Assembly: GCA_031472005.1 (NCBI GenBank)
Contig: PZJY01000004.1
Coordinates: 2,082,556 to 2,146,555, forward strand
Direction: 5' to 3'
Length of the DNA stretch: 64,000 nucleotides
DNA from: Tetracladium setigerum
Lineage: Eukaryota > Ascomycota > Leotiomycetes > Helotiales
The notes under the pieces were generated by a model. It was not told where the DNA came from, searched no databases, and saw only the letters and a program-made list of their open reading frames with translations. Each line of letters begins with the position of its first letter. The first letter of the stretch is position 1. The translations under genes and the position numbers were made by a program. Of this stretch, positions 10,373 through 22,386 are shown in pieces.

Positions 10373-12586
10373 TCATGGCAAGAATTGCCCAGCCAACACT
10401 CTGTATCCGAAAACGATGGCAAGAAGGATTCCGACCCATTTCCCAGTTCTTCCGGTAGGATAGTCGTAGACTGACAAGACACCTTTACCTGCGATCTTGC
10501 ACTGAGATGCGAGTTCAGATTCGTACATGCAGTGACAGCTGCTGTCACAATCATAAACTCGGTTGGCGAATTCGTTGACCATCATTCCTTGGAAGACATA
10601 TGACTAGGTATTCGGTTAGCCTTATTTCGATCGAGCCGTGGAAAAGAAGCCTTACTTGATAGTCAATGTAGTGAAAGACATATTTCCAGAAAACATTCAA
10701 GATTGTAGGAGGTACCAAGAAACCACCAACGCTCATCCACAAACCATTTGCGAAGGCAGTTAATGCCAGGCTGATCACAAAGTTTGGGAAGATAGCTGAA
10801 ACAAAGACAACGAGTGATTCTGCAGCTAGCAAATCAAGGAAGAGCCACATGATCCAAGTAAGGAATGCGGTTCCTGTGGGTTGGAGGTTGACGAGCCAGT
10901 AAGCGATTGCGGAGAAAATGACCGAGATCAAAACTTGAAAGGTTGTTAGACCTGATGTTTGGAAGGATGGAGACGCAGCATATACACTTACACAAGTAGG
11001 GTATGCCAATGATAAAATTCGAAATGACGAATGCAGCTGCGCCGTAAAGCCCATTTTGACGCTCCTTGATGAATGTCAATCTGTCTTCGAGAAAACTGGG
11101 GATGTAAGCAACAGCCATGAAAGACATGAATGCAGAGCCAAAGAACTGTATTAGTGCGTTAGCTGTGATATCTTCCATTCAAGTGTGAAGTCTGCGCTCA
11201 CGATTGCATTGCTCAATGGTTGAATAGAGCTTTGATCGGTGGGTAGACGAAGCCAGATTGTTCCCATCATAATAGCCAATCCCATGTACATCGCAATCCG
11301 TACTCCATAAGCCACCACATCACGATAACTTTTGATGAACGAGCGATGAACCAAAGTCATAACAACGATTGGGAAGTTCCTCTTTGGAGATCGCACAATG
11401 GAGAGCGGCAGCTTTTCCGAAATGGCATGCTGTATTTGCTTATCAATATGTCCAGAGTTGGAAGATTCAACCCAGCCTTGATGAATCTTTTGGAGTCGCT
11501 CATGTGCACCGGTGGTATCGACTGAGAAGTCTGTATTCAAGAGGTCAAGAATAAATTCTGCCGGGTTCGTGTGCAAAGGGATCGGAAGGCCAAGAGTTGT
11601 GAAATGATGATCGACCTCTTCAACGGTTCCGAAGTAATGGCTCTTGCCTTCCGAGAGTAGGAGAAGCTTGTCGAACAGTTGGAATGTGGAGGTGGAGGGT
11701 TGGTGAATACTGGCAATGACGATTAAATTATTCCTTTTGGCGACGTCCTTGATGAAAGAAATTACCTCCCATGAGGCAGCACTGTCCAATCCTGAAGTAG
11801 GCTCATCTAAGAACAGAAGTTTTGGAGAAGTGATGAGTTGACTTGCAACACTAACACGTCGCTTTTGTCCGCCACTGATACCTTTGCGAATTGGGGTTCC
11901 GATGATTGTGTTGGCTTGATTTCGAAGCCCAAATGAACTCAAAAGGGCATCAATCCGTCTCATACGCTCTGTCTTGGTCAGGGTACTACTTGTTGATTAG
12001 TAAAGGAAGACCGATAGTGTGTGATGGGTATTGGTGCATACTTTTTATGGGCAAGGCGAGATGCGAATGCCAAAGTCTCACGGCAGGTCAGAGACCCAAT
12101 GAGGGCATCATCTTGCTCAACATACGAAGATAATTCTCGGAAGTGGCCGACAGAGGGAACGATTCCATTGAGATATGATTCACCTTCCACGGTGGCCCCG
12201 GGCGTATCTCTGTGTGCCAGAACATTGAGGAGTGTCGTTTTGCCGCAGCCACTTGGTCCCATCAACGCACAAATCTCACCTGATGTATGTTAGCATCTCA
12301 AGATGTCGTGCGTGTGCTTGGAGATGGTTGTCATACCCGCCTCCAGGAATCCATCTACGCCATCGAGAATTGACTTGATCTGTTTGGTCTTGTGGTCCTT
12401 TACTGTGACCTTGACACCGTGCCACGCAAAGTTCTTAACCTCTTCATTGAGCAGATGAGCATCATGAAGTGCCTCGACGTCGACCGTGTGTTCGTGACCT
12501 GGCAGTGGATGGAAATGCTGAGGGTTGCTCTTCAGGACGGTTAGGTCGACCATGGCGGAAGAATTGGATTTGACGTTGTTTGACAT
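10373..12586 (-). CDS. ABCG (WHITE-type) half-size ABC transporter
   Basis: The product is a reverse-topology half-transporter: an N-terminal ATPase domain then six membrane helices, expected to work as a dimer exporting lipophilic compounds. The substrate is unknown. I read six exons: 12586-12337, 12279-12042, 11985-11202, 11145-10992, 10933-10656 and 10603-10373. They give 644 aa, normal for this class. ATPase motifs are Walker A GPSGCGKTT, signature ISGGQKRR, Walker B LLFLDEPTSGLD and the switch histidine in ASIHQPS. The membrane half includes FFGSAFMSF, NGLYGAAAFVISNF and a cysteine-rich extracellular loop (YDCDSSCHC) before the last helix, as in ABCG2/White. The exon 3 start is ambiguous by 3 nt (11985 or 11988). 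Confidence 0.93.
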
Positions 12587-13635
12587 TTTTGCAGAATGCC
12601 GGCTGCCCTGTAGTGATTTAAAGTGCGCGGCGACGTGCGACTTGCAACTCGTGATACCGTGTTTGCTGGGTGGGTGTTTGGTGAAAGTGAAAACGACTTC
12701 AAAGGAGTTACACAAGATGCTCTATCTGACACTATTCGGAAGGCAGTCCCAAGCACTTTAAATGAAAGTGAAAGAGCACCAGCACGAAGCACACTCCTTC
12801 CCAAACCAAACATCGTAAGGCTCCAAGGCCAAGTAAGGAGGAAGCTGCCATTTCTGATTCATTATTGATTGATTGTTTGCCGGTGACGGTGACCTAACTT
12901 CAGCAACAAGTGATGCATCGACAACTACTCGAAGGGAGGGGCCTATGGGGATGTAAAAGTAAAGCCCGCTTACGTTCTCCACCGCTAAGCATGTCTCTGT
13001 ATGGTCGGAATGGAGGGAGGCTGGCTCAGGGCTGAGGAATGAAGCTTTTCGGGTAAAATTAACTCGGGCTCCACAAGGTAATGCATTCTAAGTACAGCGG
13101 TTGATGCCACTGTACTCCATACTGCACAAGTTGAGAATAGGTTATCTTACAGTAATCGGCGACCAGTGTGGGCCTATGCGGGAAATCAAGGTCCACTATG
13201 TGCACGGCTGGTCATCGGTACTGCCGGCAACGGGCGAAGACTACGGAGGGACGTATATGGAATAAGAGTAGAGTGGGAAGTAGGCGGACTATGTAAGTTT
13301 TTACTTACATCAAGCATACCTTTCTTACTCTTGTCATTACGTACCTGGAACATTGTGTTCAAAGTCACATGACATGATTCTGGTCCTGCAGCACAAACGG
13401 TGAACTAATCATTCACTTGTCGAATCACACTGCAATTTGTGACAAAAAAAGCGCTTGTAAAACGCTATGGAGAGCTCTCACTCAACGTCGTCGTGCAGCG
13501 ATCTCTGCCACATCTAGCACTCAAACATGATCAAAAAAGTGTGAAAAAGTCTGAAAAAAAATTGGTTGCGCTTCTGAGAGTATATCTCAGGTGCTGGGAA
13601 GTTTATATTGTAGGATAATGTTAATCATCTTCAAT
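12587..13635. other. Upstream region of the ABCG gene
   Basis: This is about 1 kb between the ABCG start codon and the tRNA. It presumably contains the transporter promoter. There is an A8 run at 13554-13561 (T8 on the minus strand) about 75 nt past the tRNA 3' end that could serve as a Pol III terminator. No gene is seen. Confidence 0.4.
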
Positions 13636-13727
13636 AGCCCAACGCGGGGTCGAACCCGCAACCTTCTGATGACTTTTGATGCTCGCACATTAAGAGTCAG
13701 ACGCTCTACCGATTGAGCTAGCCGGGC
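13636..13727 (-). tRNA. tRNA-Lys (anticodon CUU) with a 20-nt intron
   Basis: The minus strand folds as a full cloverleaf. The acceptor stem GCCCGGC pairs with GTTGGGC with two G-T pairs, the D arm is TAGCTCAATCGGTAGAGC, the anticodon stem TCTGA pairs with TCAGA around loop CTCTTAA, and the T arm is GCGGG-TTCGAAC-CCCGC. The anticodon CTT lies at 13694-13692. The intron, 13690-13671, sits at the canonical position one base 3' of the anticodon. Removing it restores a normal 7-nt loop. The discriminator base is T at 13636, and CCA is not encoded, as usual in eukaryotes. Confidence 0.96.
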
Positions 13728-16359
13728 GGCTAATCGATGAAGAAAAATGAGCTTAGCTTCCAATATCAACAGCCCGAAAATCTCCTCACTCATTTTGCCT
13801 GGGTTCTCCGAAGTGGGGCATGATCTTATTGCCTGAATAATTGGGCATGCCATAGCTAAGGTTATCTATCTTACATCGTCTGTCGTCCTCCTTCTCTTGA
13901 ATCCTCTGCCTCTAGTCATCACTCAACATTGATAACCTGTGAGTATGGTTATCAACATTTCAAGGCAAGAACCAACAAGAATGCTGTCCGCATGATATCT
14001 TATCATTTGTATGAAAAGAGGAATCCAGCAGTATACCCCCTCTCAACGCACCGTTCCATCACCTGTTTACTTCTCAGAGCCAGCCACCCTTTCAGCAGAG
14101 GTATCCAGCTTGTTCTAAATACTTATTTCGTCACAAAAACGACGACATGTCTATCAGTACAATTCTATGCTTTACTTCTCTGTATCTCCGCAGTTCCTTG
14201 ATTTTTATATCTTTCATGTAATTTTCGATCACTTCTCAAGCAAGATCTGCGTTTCAACATTCACACATGGCTCAAGAATTAATTACAACCCCACACCATT
14301 TCTCTTCAGCGATGTTGTCTGCAACTCTTTTTCGTGTTGTGCATCTCCCGCTTCCTTCTGGTAACAATAGCCAAGAAGTCAATGTTTTTTTATTTGGAAT
14401 ATTGGGGTTCTGAACCATAGGATTAGTCGCACCTCGCTTCAATACTGGACTTATTGCATGTAGGAAGTTTAAGTCAGCCCAGCTCAGCAAATCATCTCTG
14501 GCCAACCAGGCGTCAGGATCTGAGCAACAGAGTTTGCAGGTTTCTCCATCCTGCTGGGAAAGACATAAGGTATTTACCAGGGCAGTTGTCTATAAATCAG
14601 AGATGCCATAAAATCTATGATCACTAGCAACTTGGCAAGTGCCTTCGTAATCCTTCGTCCTTACTGCCTCACATATCATACACTCAGCCCGTGGAGATTC
14701 TCCGAAACATATTGGTGACCGAATTGAATACACCGCCAATAGACAAGAAATAGTCCTCAACATTGTATTGTATCATGCCACGACCAGACTGTTAAGTGTT
14801 TGGTCAGAGATGTGACATAGACGGTAGATTGCAGCGATTCAACGAATAGCCCCGCTAATGGTTCTTGCAGAAATCGGGTTCGGTCAAGTATTCGAGACGT
14901 CTTCGTCAGTGGCTGTTGGTAGGTATATACCGGCACAGGAAAGTTCAGACACAGTCCACAAACAGAAATTAAGCTGGTAAACCTGTGCTAACCGACTGAC
15001 GGATGACGGATCGCTTCCAAGACAATACTGAAAGAAGGAGGAATTGCATGGAGAAAGGAGACAGTGTCAGGGGGTAAACACTTCTCCCTTGACGGAATTA
15101 TTGGTATTATTCTGATATTGAGGTTGGGTGGGTGATTGACACATAATCACATTTTCAGGAATATTAAGTGTGCAGTTGTTATGTCCAGATTAGTAATGGA
15201 GCATTGGTAACTTGCAATTTTGAAGTTTGACTCTAGAGGCTTCGTCTGCTCTCTTCTCCGGTACAATCAAAATGTTTCGGGGACGAGCTGACCATGAAGC
15301 TAAGAAACTTAAGAAGTTCATAGGTAGTTGAGTATACCAAGATATAACTAGGGACCAAGTAAAAGATACGTTAAGCGTGAGGAGGAGTTGTATGTTATGC
15401 ATACAGGGCGTATTGAAGTCGTCGTTTTCCAGACAGATGTGCGATTAAACCATTGGTGAGATGCCGCGTCTCTTTCTCTTGCTAATTATCCAGTATGTTT
15501 ACACTAAGAGGTGCCGGTTCCCCTTTTCATCACAAGTACAATACGAGTGTAGTTTGTTCCAATCTCAATCTCAACAATCTCAATTTCAGTCCCAAGTATT
15601 GCTCGTTTGACCAATAATTATGCTAGGCATCTGGTTGAGGGGATGCAAGAAGAGGTTGTGTTCAACGCCAGCATGTGATTATTTTGCTTCTCTCGGATCT
15701 CTCCAAACTTTCCACTTTCCACTTTCCACTTTCCCAAAATACACCTTGGCCAAAATTCTTTTGCTTCATTATGAAGGACGGGACGGAATGGCGTAATAAT
15801 TACCAGGACACAGCCTTGCAATTCCTTGCATATTCCGCAGCACCGGTTGTTGCTAGTTGCCACTCGTTGTCACAGACTTCCTGGTCACAAAGAAGTCGCA
15901 TGAGAATAGAGTAGATTCTCAATCATCAACTGCATGGTCTTCGGGGACCTGGATGTGGCTAAACAGCACTTTTTTTGTACATACATTAGCCCTCCACACC
16001 CCTCCACCTCCCACCTCGACCTCCCCCCCACCGTCCTCAACGTGTTCTCTTGTGATAAAGTCTCGGGGATGTCGACGCACTTGACTTCAGCTGGATGCCA
16101 ATATCAGAGCTATTCAAACGCCCCTAACTCCCCTTCCCCCCTACCCGTGCCACGGCCGTGGGTCTAGGTGGCATTGAAAACTCTCACCTCTCATCTCTTA
16201 CGCAAAACCATTTCGGCGACCTCGCTTGCGATTGTCCGGCTGGTGCTGCCTTTGCCAATCTCGACGTTTCACAACCAACCAGAGTTACCAGGGAAGGCAC
16301 TTTTCCCCCACCGTGCTCTTGTTTTCAACGACATCGCATTGTTGTTCGCAACGGTAATC
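13728..16359. other. Gene-free stretch upstream of the Zn2Cys6 regulator
   Basis: These 2.6 kb contain no convincing coding sequence on either strand. The last 400 nt are C- and CT-rich (for example around 15990-16035), consistent with a long promoter and leader for the regulator. An in-frame ATG at 16168 exists but would add a non-conserved leader. Confidence 0.4.
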
Positions 16360-18372
16360 ATGTCTTGGTCGGCGAGCAACTCCAGCACCAGTGCATCTTA
16401 CTCTGGCATGGAGCCTACTACGCCTCTCACAACGCCCACTACATCCTCCTCCGTTTCCACCGTCTCCCCCGATACAGAATACGCTCCGAACCCTCTCAAC
16501 ATCGCCGACCATCAACTCTCAGTTGCTGCTCCTACCAGTAGTAGGAGTAGTGAAGTCATCCCCGAACCCACCAAGGACCGGGCCACAGTCCCCTCTGCAT
16601 GCGTTCAATGTCGGTCGAAACATCTCAAATGTGATGGCGCCAGCCCATGTTCCCGCTGCTCCTCAAACAGCTTTGAGTGCGTCTACGTTCGTAGCCGGCG
16701 AGGATTCAAAGGACCAAGACGAAATGCAAATGGCTCCCAGAACAAGGCTTCTTCGGTTTCCGGAGCCGTTGCTGGGAGATCTTGTCCTATGATCAACCCA
16801 GCTGCTGGAAGAGCCCCTTCAAATCTCCCGACGGGTCTAGTCACTCCCCCTGCGAATAAACCTCAGTCTCTTCCCCAAGTCCTTGACCTTCCACTTTTTG
16901 ACCGCAACCAGGACATGATATCTTTCCCGACAAAACAGTACCCTTCAAACATGGCCATTTCGGAAAGATGTATCGAGGCATACTTTTACCATTTCCACCC
17001 AGCACATCCCATCGTAGTCCCCCGGAATACTTTATGCGCCTGCGGACAGAGAGAGCATTGTCACATCTTGAAGCTGCTATGAGATATGTTGGCTCATTTT
17101 TTGTACCCCATGCGTCCACAGTGACCCTTGGAATTGAGGCTGAGCGAGCCCTTTATCATGCCGACTGCCCTCAGGATGCTTTCCGAGTTCAGGCAATGTT
17201 GATTCTTTGTGTCGGTTTGGATGGTTATACATCTCAAGAAAAGGCCTTACAGATCTTGACTGATGCCCAAGATCACGCACTAGAACTTGGGATGAACAGG
17301 AGGGATTTCGCGTCGACAAACTCGATGGGCTCACCAGTGTTGGCTGAAAGCTGGCGTAGGACCTGGTGGGAAATGTACATTGTTGATGGAATGATTGCCG
17401 GTGTTCACCAAAAGAGCAGCTTCCGGATGAAAGATATACCTGCTGATGTGGTGCTACCCTGTGAGGAAAAGGAGTATGCTATCGGGGTAAGGAAATGGTC
17501 TACCTTGTGACGCCTATGACTAATTTCCCAGGAAATACCTATGCCACACACCATAGAGGATTTTGAAAATGACTCTTTCGATGGGAGGGACTTCAACTAC
17601 TCGTCCTTCACATATCGTATTGCAGCACTTCGAAATCTGGGTCGAGTTCTTTCGGCTGGGTTGATGACTATTCCAGATGAACCTGTCATTGACAGACTTG
17701 ACGCACATTTGGTCAATTGGAAATTGCACTTACCTGAGCGCAAGAGAGAGCTCATCACATCCGATGGCCAGCTTGATGAGATGCTTTTCCAAGCTCATAT
17801 GATTACTGATGCGTAAGCAGTTACTTGCCGTGAGCTACCATATATAAAGCTAACGCCCTTATTCTAGTACGACTGTAATGCTTCACCGTGAACATTCAGA
17901 GCTTGACTCTAGTGTAAGCAGAAATATCACATCTTGCGCTCCCCACAAGGAAATCCTCCCAGGACAGTCTTTCAATATCCACGCAGCAAAGACGATCAAA
18001 GCAGCACAAAACATTTCGAAGCTAATTCAACTTCCTATACCGCTTGTCAAGCACACGCACTTCTTCACCTGTGTTGTCACACTCGCGTCAATTGTTCACC
18101 TGATGTGTTGGTCGGCTATGATGCCACTGACATACGACGACGACTTGAAACAGCAGCTTCGTCTCAACACTGGAGCTCTGAGAACGTTATGGCAGGTTTG
18201 GCCTGCTGCTGGGAAGGCTTTCTCCCAAGTCAAGGGTGTTGCGCAAGATATGTACGCAGCGAAGAAGCAGGCTATTGAAGTTGGCTACTGGAGCTCACTC
18301 ACGGATGAGGAAGTCATGAAGTCGTTGGTGGAAGATCAAACCACCATGGAGGACTTACAGTTGCTTGCTTGA
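16360..18372 (+). CDS. Zn2Cys6 fungal transcription factor (frame break in exon 1)
   Basis: The N-terminal DNA-binding domain has the six-cysteine pattern ACVQCRSKHLKCDG...CSRCSSNSFEC with C-x2-C-x6-C-x5-C-x2-C-x6-C spacing, followed by a basic RSRRGFKG stretch. The downstream part fits the fungal-specific transcription factor domain (HLEAAMRYVGSFF, LAESWRRTWWEMYIVDG). It should be a nuclear pathway regulator. Its target is unknown. Exons are 16360-17486, 17532-17812 and 17868-18372. Inside exon 1 the frame changes at the C5 run 17019-17023: upstream reads HPAHPIVVP, downstream reads EYFMRLRTERALSHLE. One more C restores a continuous protein of about 639 aa. There is no room for an intron there, so I suspect an assembly error. 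Confidence 0.83.
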
Positions 18373-18772
18373 TGAAGGAATTTGATCTTGTTGCTATTTC
18401 TAGGTTTGGGTTGTGCTAGGATGAATGGGAACGGAAATGACGGGATTTGGGTATGGGATTGGCGTTGCAATACTCCATCAGTAATGTGAGAGTACTTTAT
18501 TTATTATTAAAAATTAATGAAACAAAGTGTGCTATTTGAAAGACTACTCCTACCTGCTTTGTGCACTTTCAGGTAGCTATTCTTCTAAAATGTCGACTTA
18601 TATTCACGTGATGGATCGGTTGGTGTAAATAGAGGGGCACGCATTTCTACGAAATCGTGAGCATCTAGAACGCGTCACTCCAGCACAAAAACACATTCCC
18701 CACGATACAAGCTCTCACCTCCCACTACACACTACCACGATCTTAATCTTCTTAACGCCAAATCCGCTCAAA
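18373..18772. other. Intergenic between the regulator and DAD3
   Basis: These 400 nt hold the regulator 3' end and the DAD3 promoter. No gene is seen. Confidence 0.4.
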
Positions 18773-19134
18773 ATGGAATCCTCAGACTTGAACTCAGCGC
18801 TCCCCGCCCTTCCAAACGACGACCTCTCCCCCCTCGAACAAGACGTCCTAGATGAGTACGAACGGCTTGCAGAGAATATGAAAAAGGTAGGGCTCGTTAT
18901 CCCACCCTAGACACCTTCTTCAAAACATCAGATATTGGAATTGCCGCCGTGTTAACGAATGGTGTGTACCTGAAGTTAGCAAGCCTACTCGATACGATGG
19001 CGAATAAACCTACGGCGGAGATACTGGATGGATTACGACAATTGGAGAGGAAGACTAGTTTGGTGTTTACGCTGTTGAAGGCTAGTGTTTACAGTATTGT
19101 GCTGCAGCAGGAGATTAGGGAGGGGGAGCAATGA
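18773..19134 (+). CDS. DAD3: DASH complex subunit Dad3
   Basis: Dad3 is a small coiled-coil subunit of the DASH/Dam1 ring that couples kinetochores to microtubules. Exons are 18773-18886 and 18976-19134 with an 89-nt intron, giving 90 aa, the usual size. Family sequence is continuous over the junction: LSPLEQDVLDEYERL, then LASLLDTMANKPTAEIL, LRQLERKTSLVFTLLKASVY and SIVLQQE. The intron end used here is AAG, which is weak. The nearby CAG at 18931 is better by consensus but puts the conserved part out of frame, so I kept AAG. Confidence 0.88.
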
Positions 19135-19436
19135 TTGAGGTTGTGGCTGGGCTTTGTGCGGTGAGAAAGGGTGGATTGTCATTTGGCAAGGGATCCGTAG
19201 AAAGGACTGAGAGTTTCCTATTTGATGGGCGAGAAAATGGTGGTAGGAGTGACGAAGTTATGATTGCGATATTATGACATTGGGTGGGCCCTTAATGATG
19301 GCGTTCTAAAGATACCCCGAGCGAGAGAAACAAGAATTGCTGTACATGTACATTGTGGAAGAGAAATATCTACTCCACTTTCCAACTCCTTTCTATGCAT
19401 CGCCTGACTACTCGTCTATTCGTACACAAACACATT
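19135..19436. other. Convergent gap between DAD3 and mS5
   Basis: About 300 nt between two converging genes. Nothing beyond expected 3' sequence is seen. Confidence 0.4.
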
Positions 19437-20748
19437 TTAACGACCTCCATAATACACTTTTCTTACATCGACAAGTTTCTTCCCCAATCCGCGCGCAATC
19501 TCGTCTGGAACTCTCTGGTTCATCAGCGCCTGATAGGCTGCCTTGACTGTATTCATCTTATTTCGGGCGCGTGGGACTTTGGCTGAAAGATCGTGAATAC
19601 CAGCTGCTCGTGCCATTTCAAAAATGTTGTGGTGACACCGCAAGCCAAATCCTACATCATATGTTAGTCCTCTGCTCAGTTTCTGCTGGTCTATAAACAT
19701 ACCAGGCGGTCTAGACGACATCTTCACTCTCACCGCAGAAACCTTTGCTTCGACATCCCCAAATATCGTTCGGTTTTCGTATCGAGGAATTGGCTTCATG
19801 TTTTTAATAGCGTTAACTTTTGCATTGTTGATCGTTTGTTCGGCTTCCTGTCCCTTTGCCTCCCCTAGACCAAGTCTACCTTCTTTGTTTCCTGCAATTG
19901 CCAGGCAGTAAAGACTTGCAACCTTGCCCAGACGAGTTTGATTCATGACACGGTGCTGGACGAGAACCTTGACATTGTATGACAGGATTTCATTTAAAGT
20001 CAATCCGGTCTCATGGATCAATCGATCGTAGATTCCATCGGCATCTCTTGGATCCTTTTCCTCCTTCTCCTTTGCTTTCGCACCAGAATCCTCAAAAATG
20101 TTGGCCGGAAGGCCAGGAGCTAACAGTGTGTAGCCGATTTTGTTCAGGGGACCGGGCCATTTTTGTCGATATATCTCTCGGTCAACGCTTCTGCTCTCAA
20201 AGTATCTATCCGGTTGGGATGGACTAAATTCTGGTACTCGATTGAGTCAGGGTCAAGGCCTGGTGGTGGTGGTGGCTTCGCTCGCATTATTCGATCTATA
20301 TGGAATTTCTCTCTCGCGAAGACCTCGTCGGTTGTCATTGGCCGGTTGTTGGGTCCAGCGGCCCTTCAATCTTTTGACTCCTGTCCAGCATAGGCCGTGT
20401 CCGACTGAAGTCTTCAAGATATGGCAGCGCGCCAATATCTGTGCGGATGACACCGCGCTCGTTCAGGTCGTTGATATCGATGGCGGCTTCTCCTGCTTCG
20501 ATAGCCTTCAGCTGTGCAGGCGTGTATTTTTTCTTGAGAGCTGCCTTTTCTTCCGCAGTGTAGCTCTTGAACAATTCCTCAGCAGGCTTATGGATCCCCA
20601 TGTCGGAAGCTTTGATGCTGGCATGTCGAGGCTTTCGTCTCTCGTGGAGAGGTGGTGATGTGTGTAGATTTCGACAGATGATTCGGGGGCGGGCTGTTGG
20701 GAGGGATGGGGCGGAGAAAAGACATCTCGCAGGCCTTGAGACACTCAT
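19437..20748 (-). CDS. MRPS5: Mitochondrial ribosomal protein mS5 (two frame breaks)
   Basis: The C-terminal half is a clear S5 domain of the small mitoribosomal subunit: HRVMNQTRLGKVASLY, GNKEGRLGLGEAKG, NMKPIPRYENRTIFG, KMSSRPPGFGLRCHH and KLVDVRKVYYGG. The N terminus has a mitochondrial presequence (SVSRPARCLFSAPS) and the linker ALKKKYTPAQLKAIEAGEAA typical of fungal mS5. One 51-nt intron, 19702-19652, interrupts PPG/FGLR. Within the first exon (20748-19703) the frame changes twice, near 20341-20345 (PTT to RPMTTDE) and at the C4 run 20150-20147 (GPVP to LNKIGYTLLAPG). Each needs one extra base. The protein is expected to be essential for mitochondrial translation, so missed bases in the assembly are likelier than a pseudogene. 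Confidence 0.87.
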
Positions 20749-21885
20749 CCCTAATTTAGTGAATTGGAGCCGTCGAGGCGCCGATCAATTGAGTGTGTTC
20801 TGTATGAAGCACGTCGTCGCGAGGTCAGGTTAATATTTTGGAGCTCAAGAAATGGCTTGAGAACTCAAGGACATTTTCGCTTATGTAACGTCTTGGCAGG
20901 AGGTGTCTCAAATAGTAAATGGTTGACCTTGACCACGAAACAACACATTTATCTCTCAGCACATCGATCGTCTTTCGTTTTATATTATGCCGTACCTAAG
21001 GACCCTATTATATCCAGCTGCTGATTCCTTGTTTTTGGAGTACAGAGCTGGTCGTTTGATTCCACACCCGAAGTTGAGGCTCCTCCAAATTTTGACTGGG
21101 AGTAGTACTCTATCCAGTCTCAGCTTCCAGAACCATCGTGGAACAAAGCTTGCGCTGACCATACAGTAAAGCTACTCTACAGTATCAACCGCTCTGATTT
21201 TGTTCTACTTTCATGCGTTCTCTTCCTTTTTCTTCCCCATATTTCATTCACTTCTCACTATCCTGTTACAAATCAGAGCACATCAAGCGGTCCTCTCCAT
21301 TTATGGGTTTCAATGAACCTGTTTGTTGTATCCCCATCTGACAGGTTTCTGCAGCTTGGTGCAGCACATGCTTTTGGGTGGATGTTAGAAATCAGTTCTG
21401 CACTTTCAACCATGATTTACTACTGCAGTGTGTGCCGCTCTTTACGTCCGGATTTATTGGCTGGCGGTGACGGTCAGGAGGACAAATCTTGTTACATACA
21501 CTCTGCCTTCTTGCCATTCGCTGCTTCTGGGTATACTTTTCTATCGTTACACGTTCCGGTTACTAGAGAAATCCCATTGGCTGTTTTGCACCAGTGATAG
21601 AGCTGAACCTAGCCTTATGATATCTTTAAGGATCCAGGACGAATGGCTGATTTGGTGCCAAATCAATCCCCTCACCGAGTAGCTGACCTCGTTGTCCTGA
21701 AATCAGGACATGGACCTTCAATCTTCTGATATATTCCAGCATTTCACAAGATTTGGCGCAGAACTTTCCAAATTGGAGCAAGGCATTCCGCATTTCGACA
21801 CGGCCAGATTCTCAACGTCTCTCTCCACAAGTATTGGAAATCACGCATCTGCGAGTCTTCGACCTGAACCACCACCACCACCACG
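20749..21885. other. Divergent promoter region between mS5 and the 166-aa gene
   Basis: These 1.1 kb lie between head-to-head genes. A CACCACCACCACCACGATG leader directly precedes the right-hand gene. No further gene is seen. Confidence 0.4.
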
Positions 21886-22386
21886 ATGAGCGAACAATCG
21901 GCAGCCTTGTCCACAGACAAGGGAGCACCGAATTTCGCACAGCGAGGCGGAGCACTGTCTATTTCAACATCGAAGCCTCGTCCCTTCGAAGAGGTCAACC
22001 TCACCCAATCACCTGGAGCGAAAACTGCACTGCCCCAACCTTCTCCACATCGAACCTTCAGTGGCCCAGCTGCGATCCCATCCTCATCCACCTTTATCCA
22101 AGAGGTCTTGAGTGACAAGAGTGACTCGCCTGTCACACCACGGTCTGCAGGTTACCAGACTAGGAATCTGCGCTTCGACAAGGGCAACGACGAGCTAAAG
22201 ACGAGCAAGACAGCTCCAGAAATGCACACGAGGAGATCGAGTCGTGATGGCATGAAGAGGAGGCATACCACCGATCCGCGAATGAACATCCATACCGAGT
22301 GTGGGCGACATGGCGATGACTGGCTGTTTGGGGGCTGGACAGATAAAGTGAAGAAGATCTGGGACAAGAAAGAACCGAGGGCCTAG
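21886..22386 (+). CDS. Conserved-looking fungal protein of unknown function, 166 aa
   Basis: This is a single-exon reading frame. The first ~100 residues are Ser/Thr/Pro-rich and probably disordered. The C-terminal part is better structured: RRHTTDPRMNIHTECGRHGD then DDWLFGGWTDKVKKIW. That Trp-rich ending and the intact frame with ordinary codon use suggest a real gene. I recognise no domain with a known role, signal peptide or membrane segment. The start is favoured by the CACCACG context before ATG. Confidence 0.7.
   Translation: MSEQSAALSTDKGAPNFAQRGGALSISTSKPRPFEEVNLTQSPGAKTALPQPSPHRTFSGPAAIPSSSTFIQEVLSDKSDSPVTPRSAGYQTRNLRFDKGNDELKTSKTAPEMHTRRSSRDGMKRRHTTDPRMNIHTECGRHGDDWLFGGWTDKVKKIWDKKEPRA

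Noticed and set aside
13728..16359. Hidden gene between the tRNA and the Zn2Cys6 regulator
   Set aside because: No frame in either strand has protein-like composition or plausible splicing to another.
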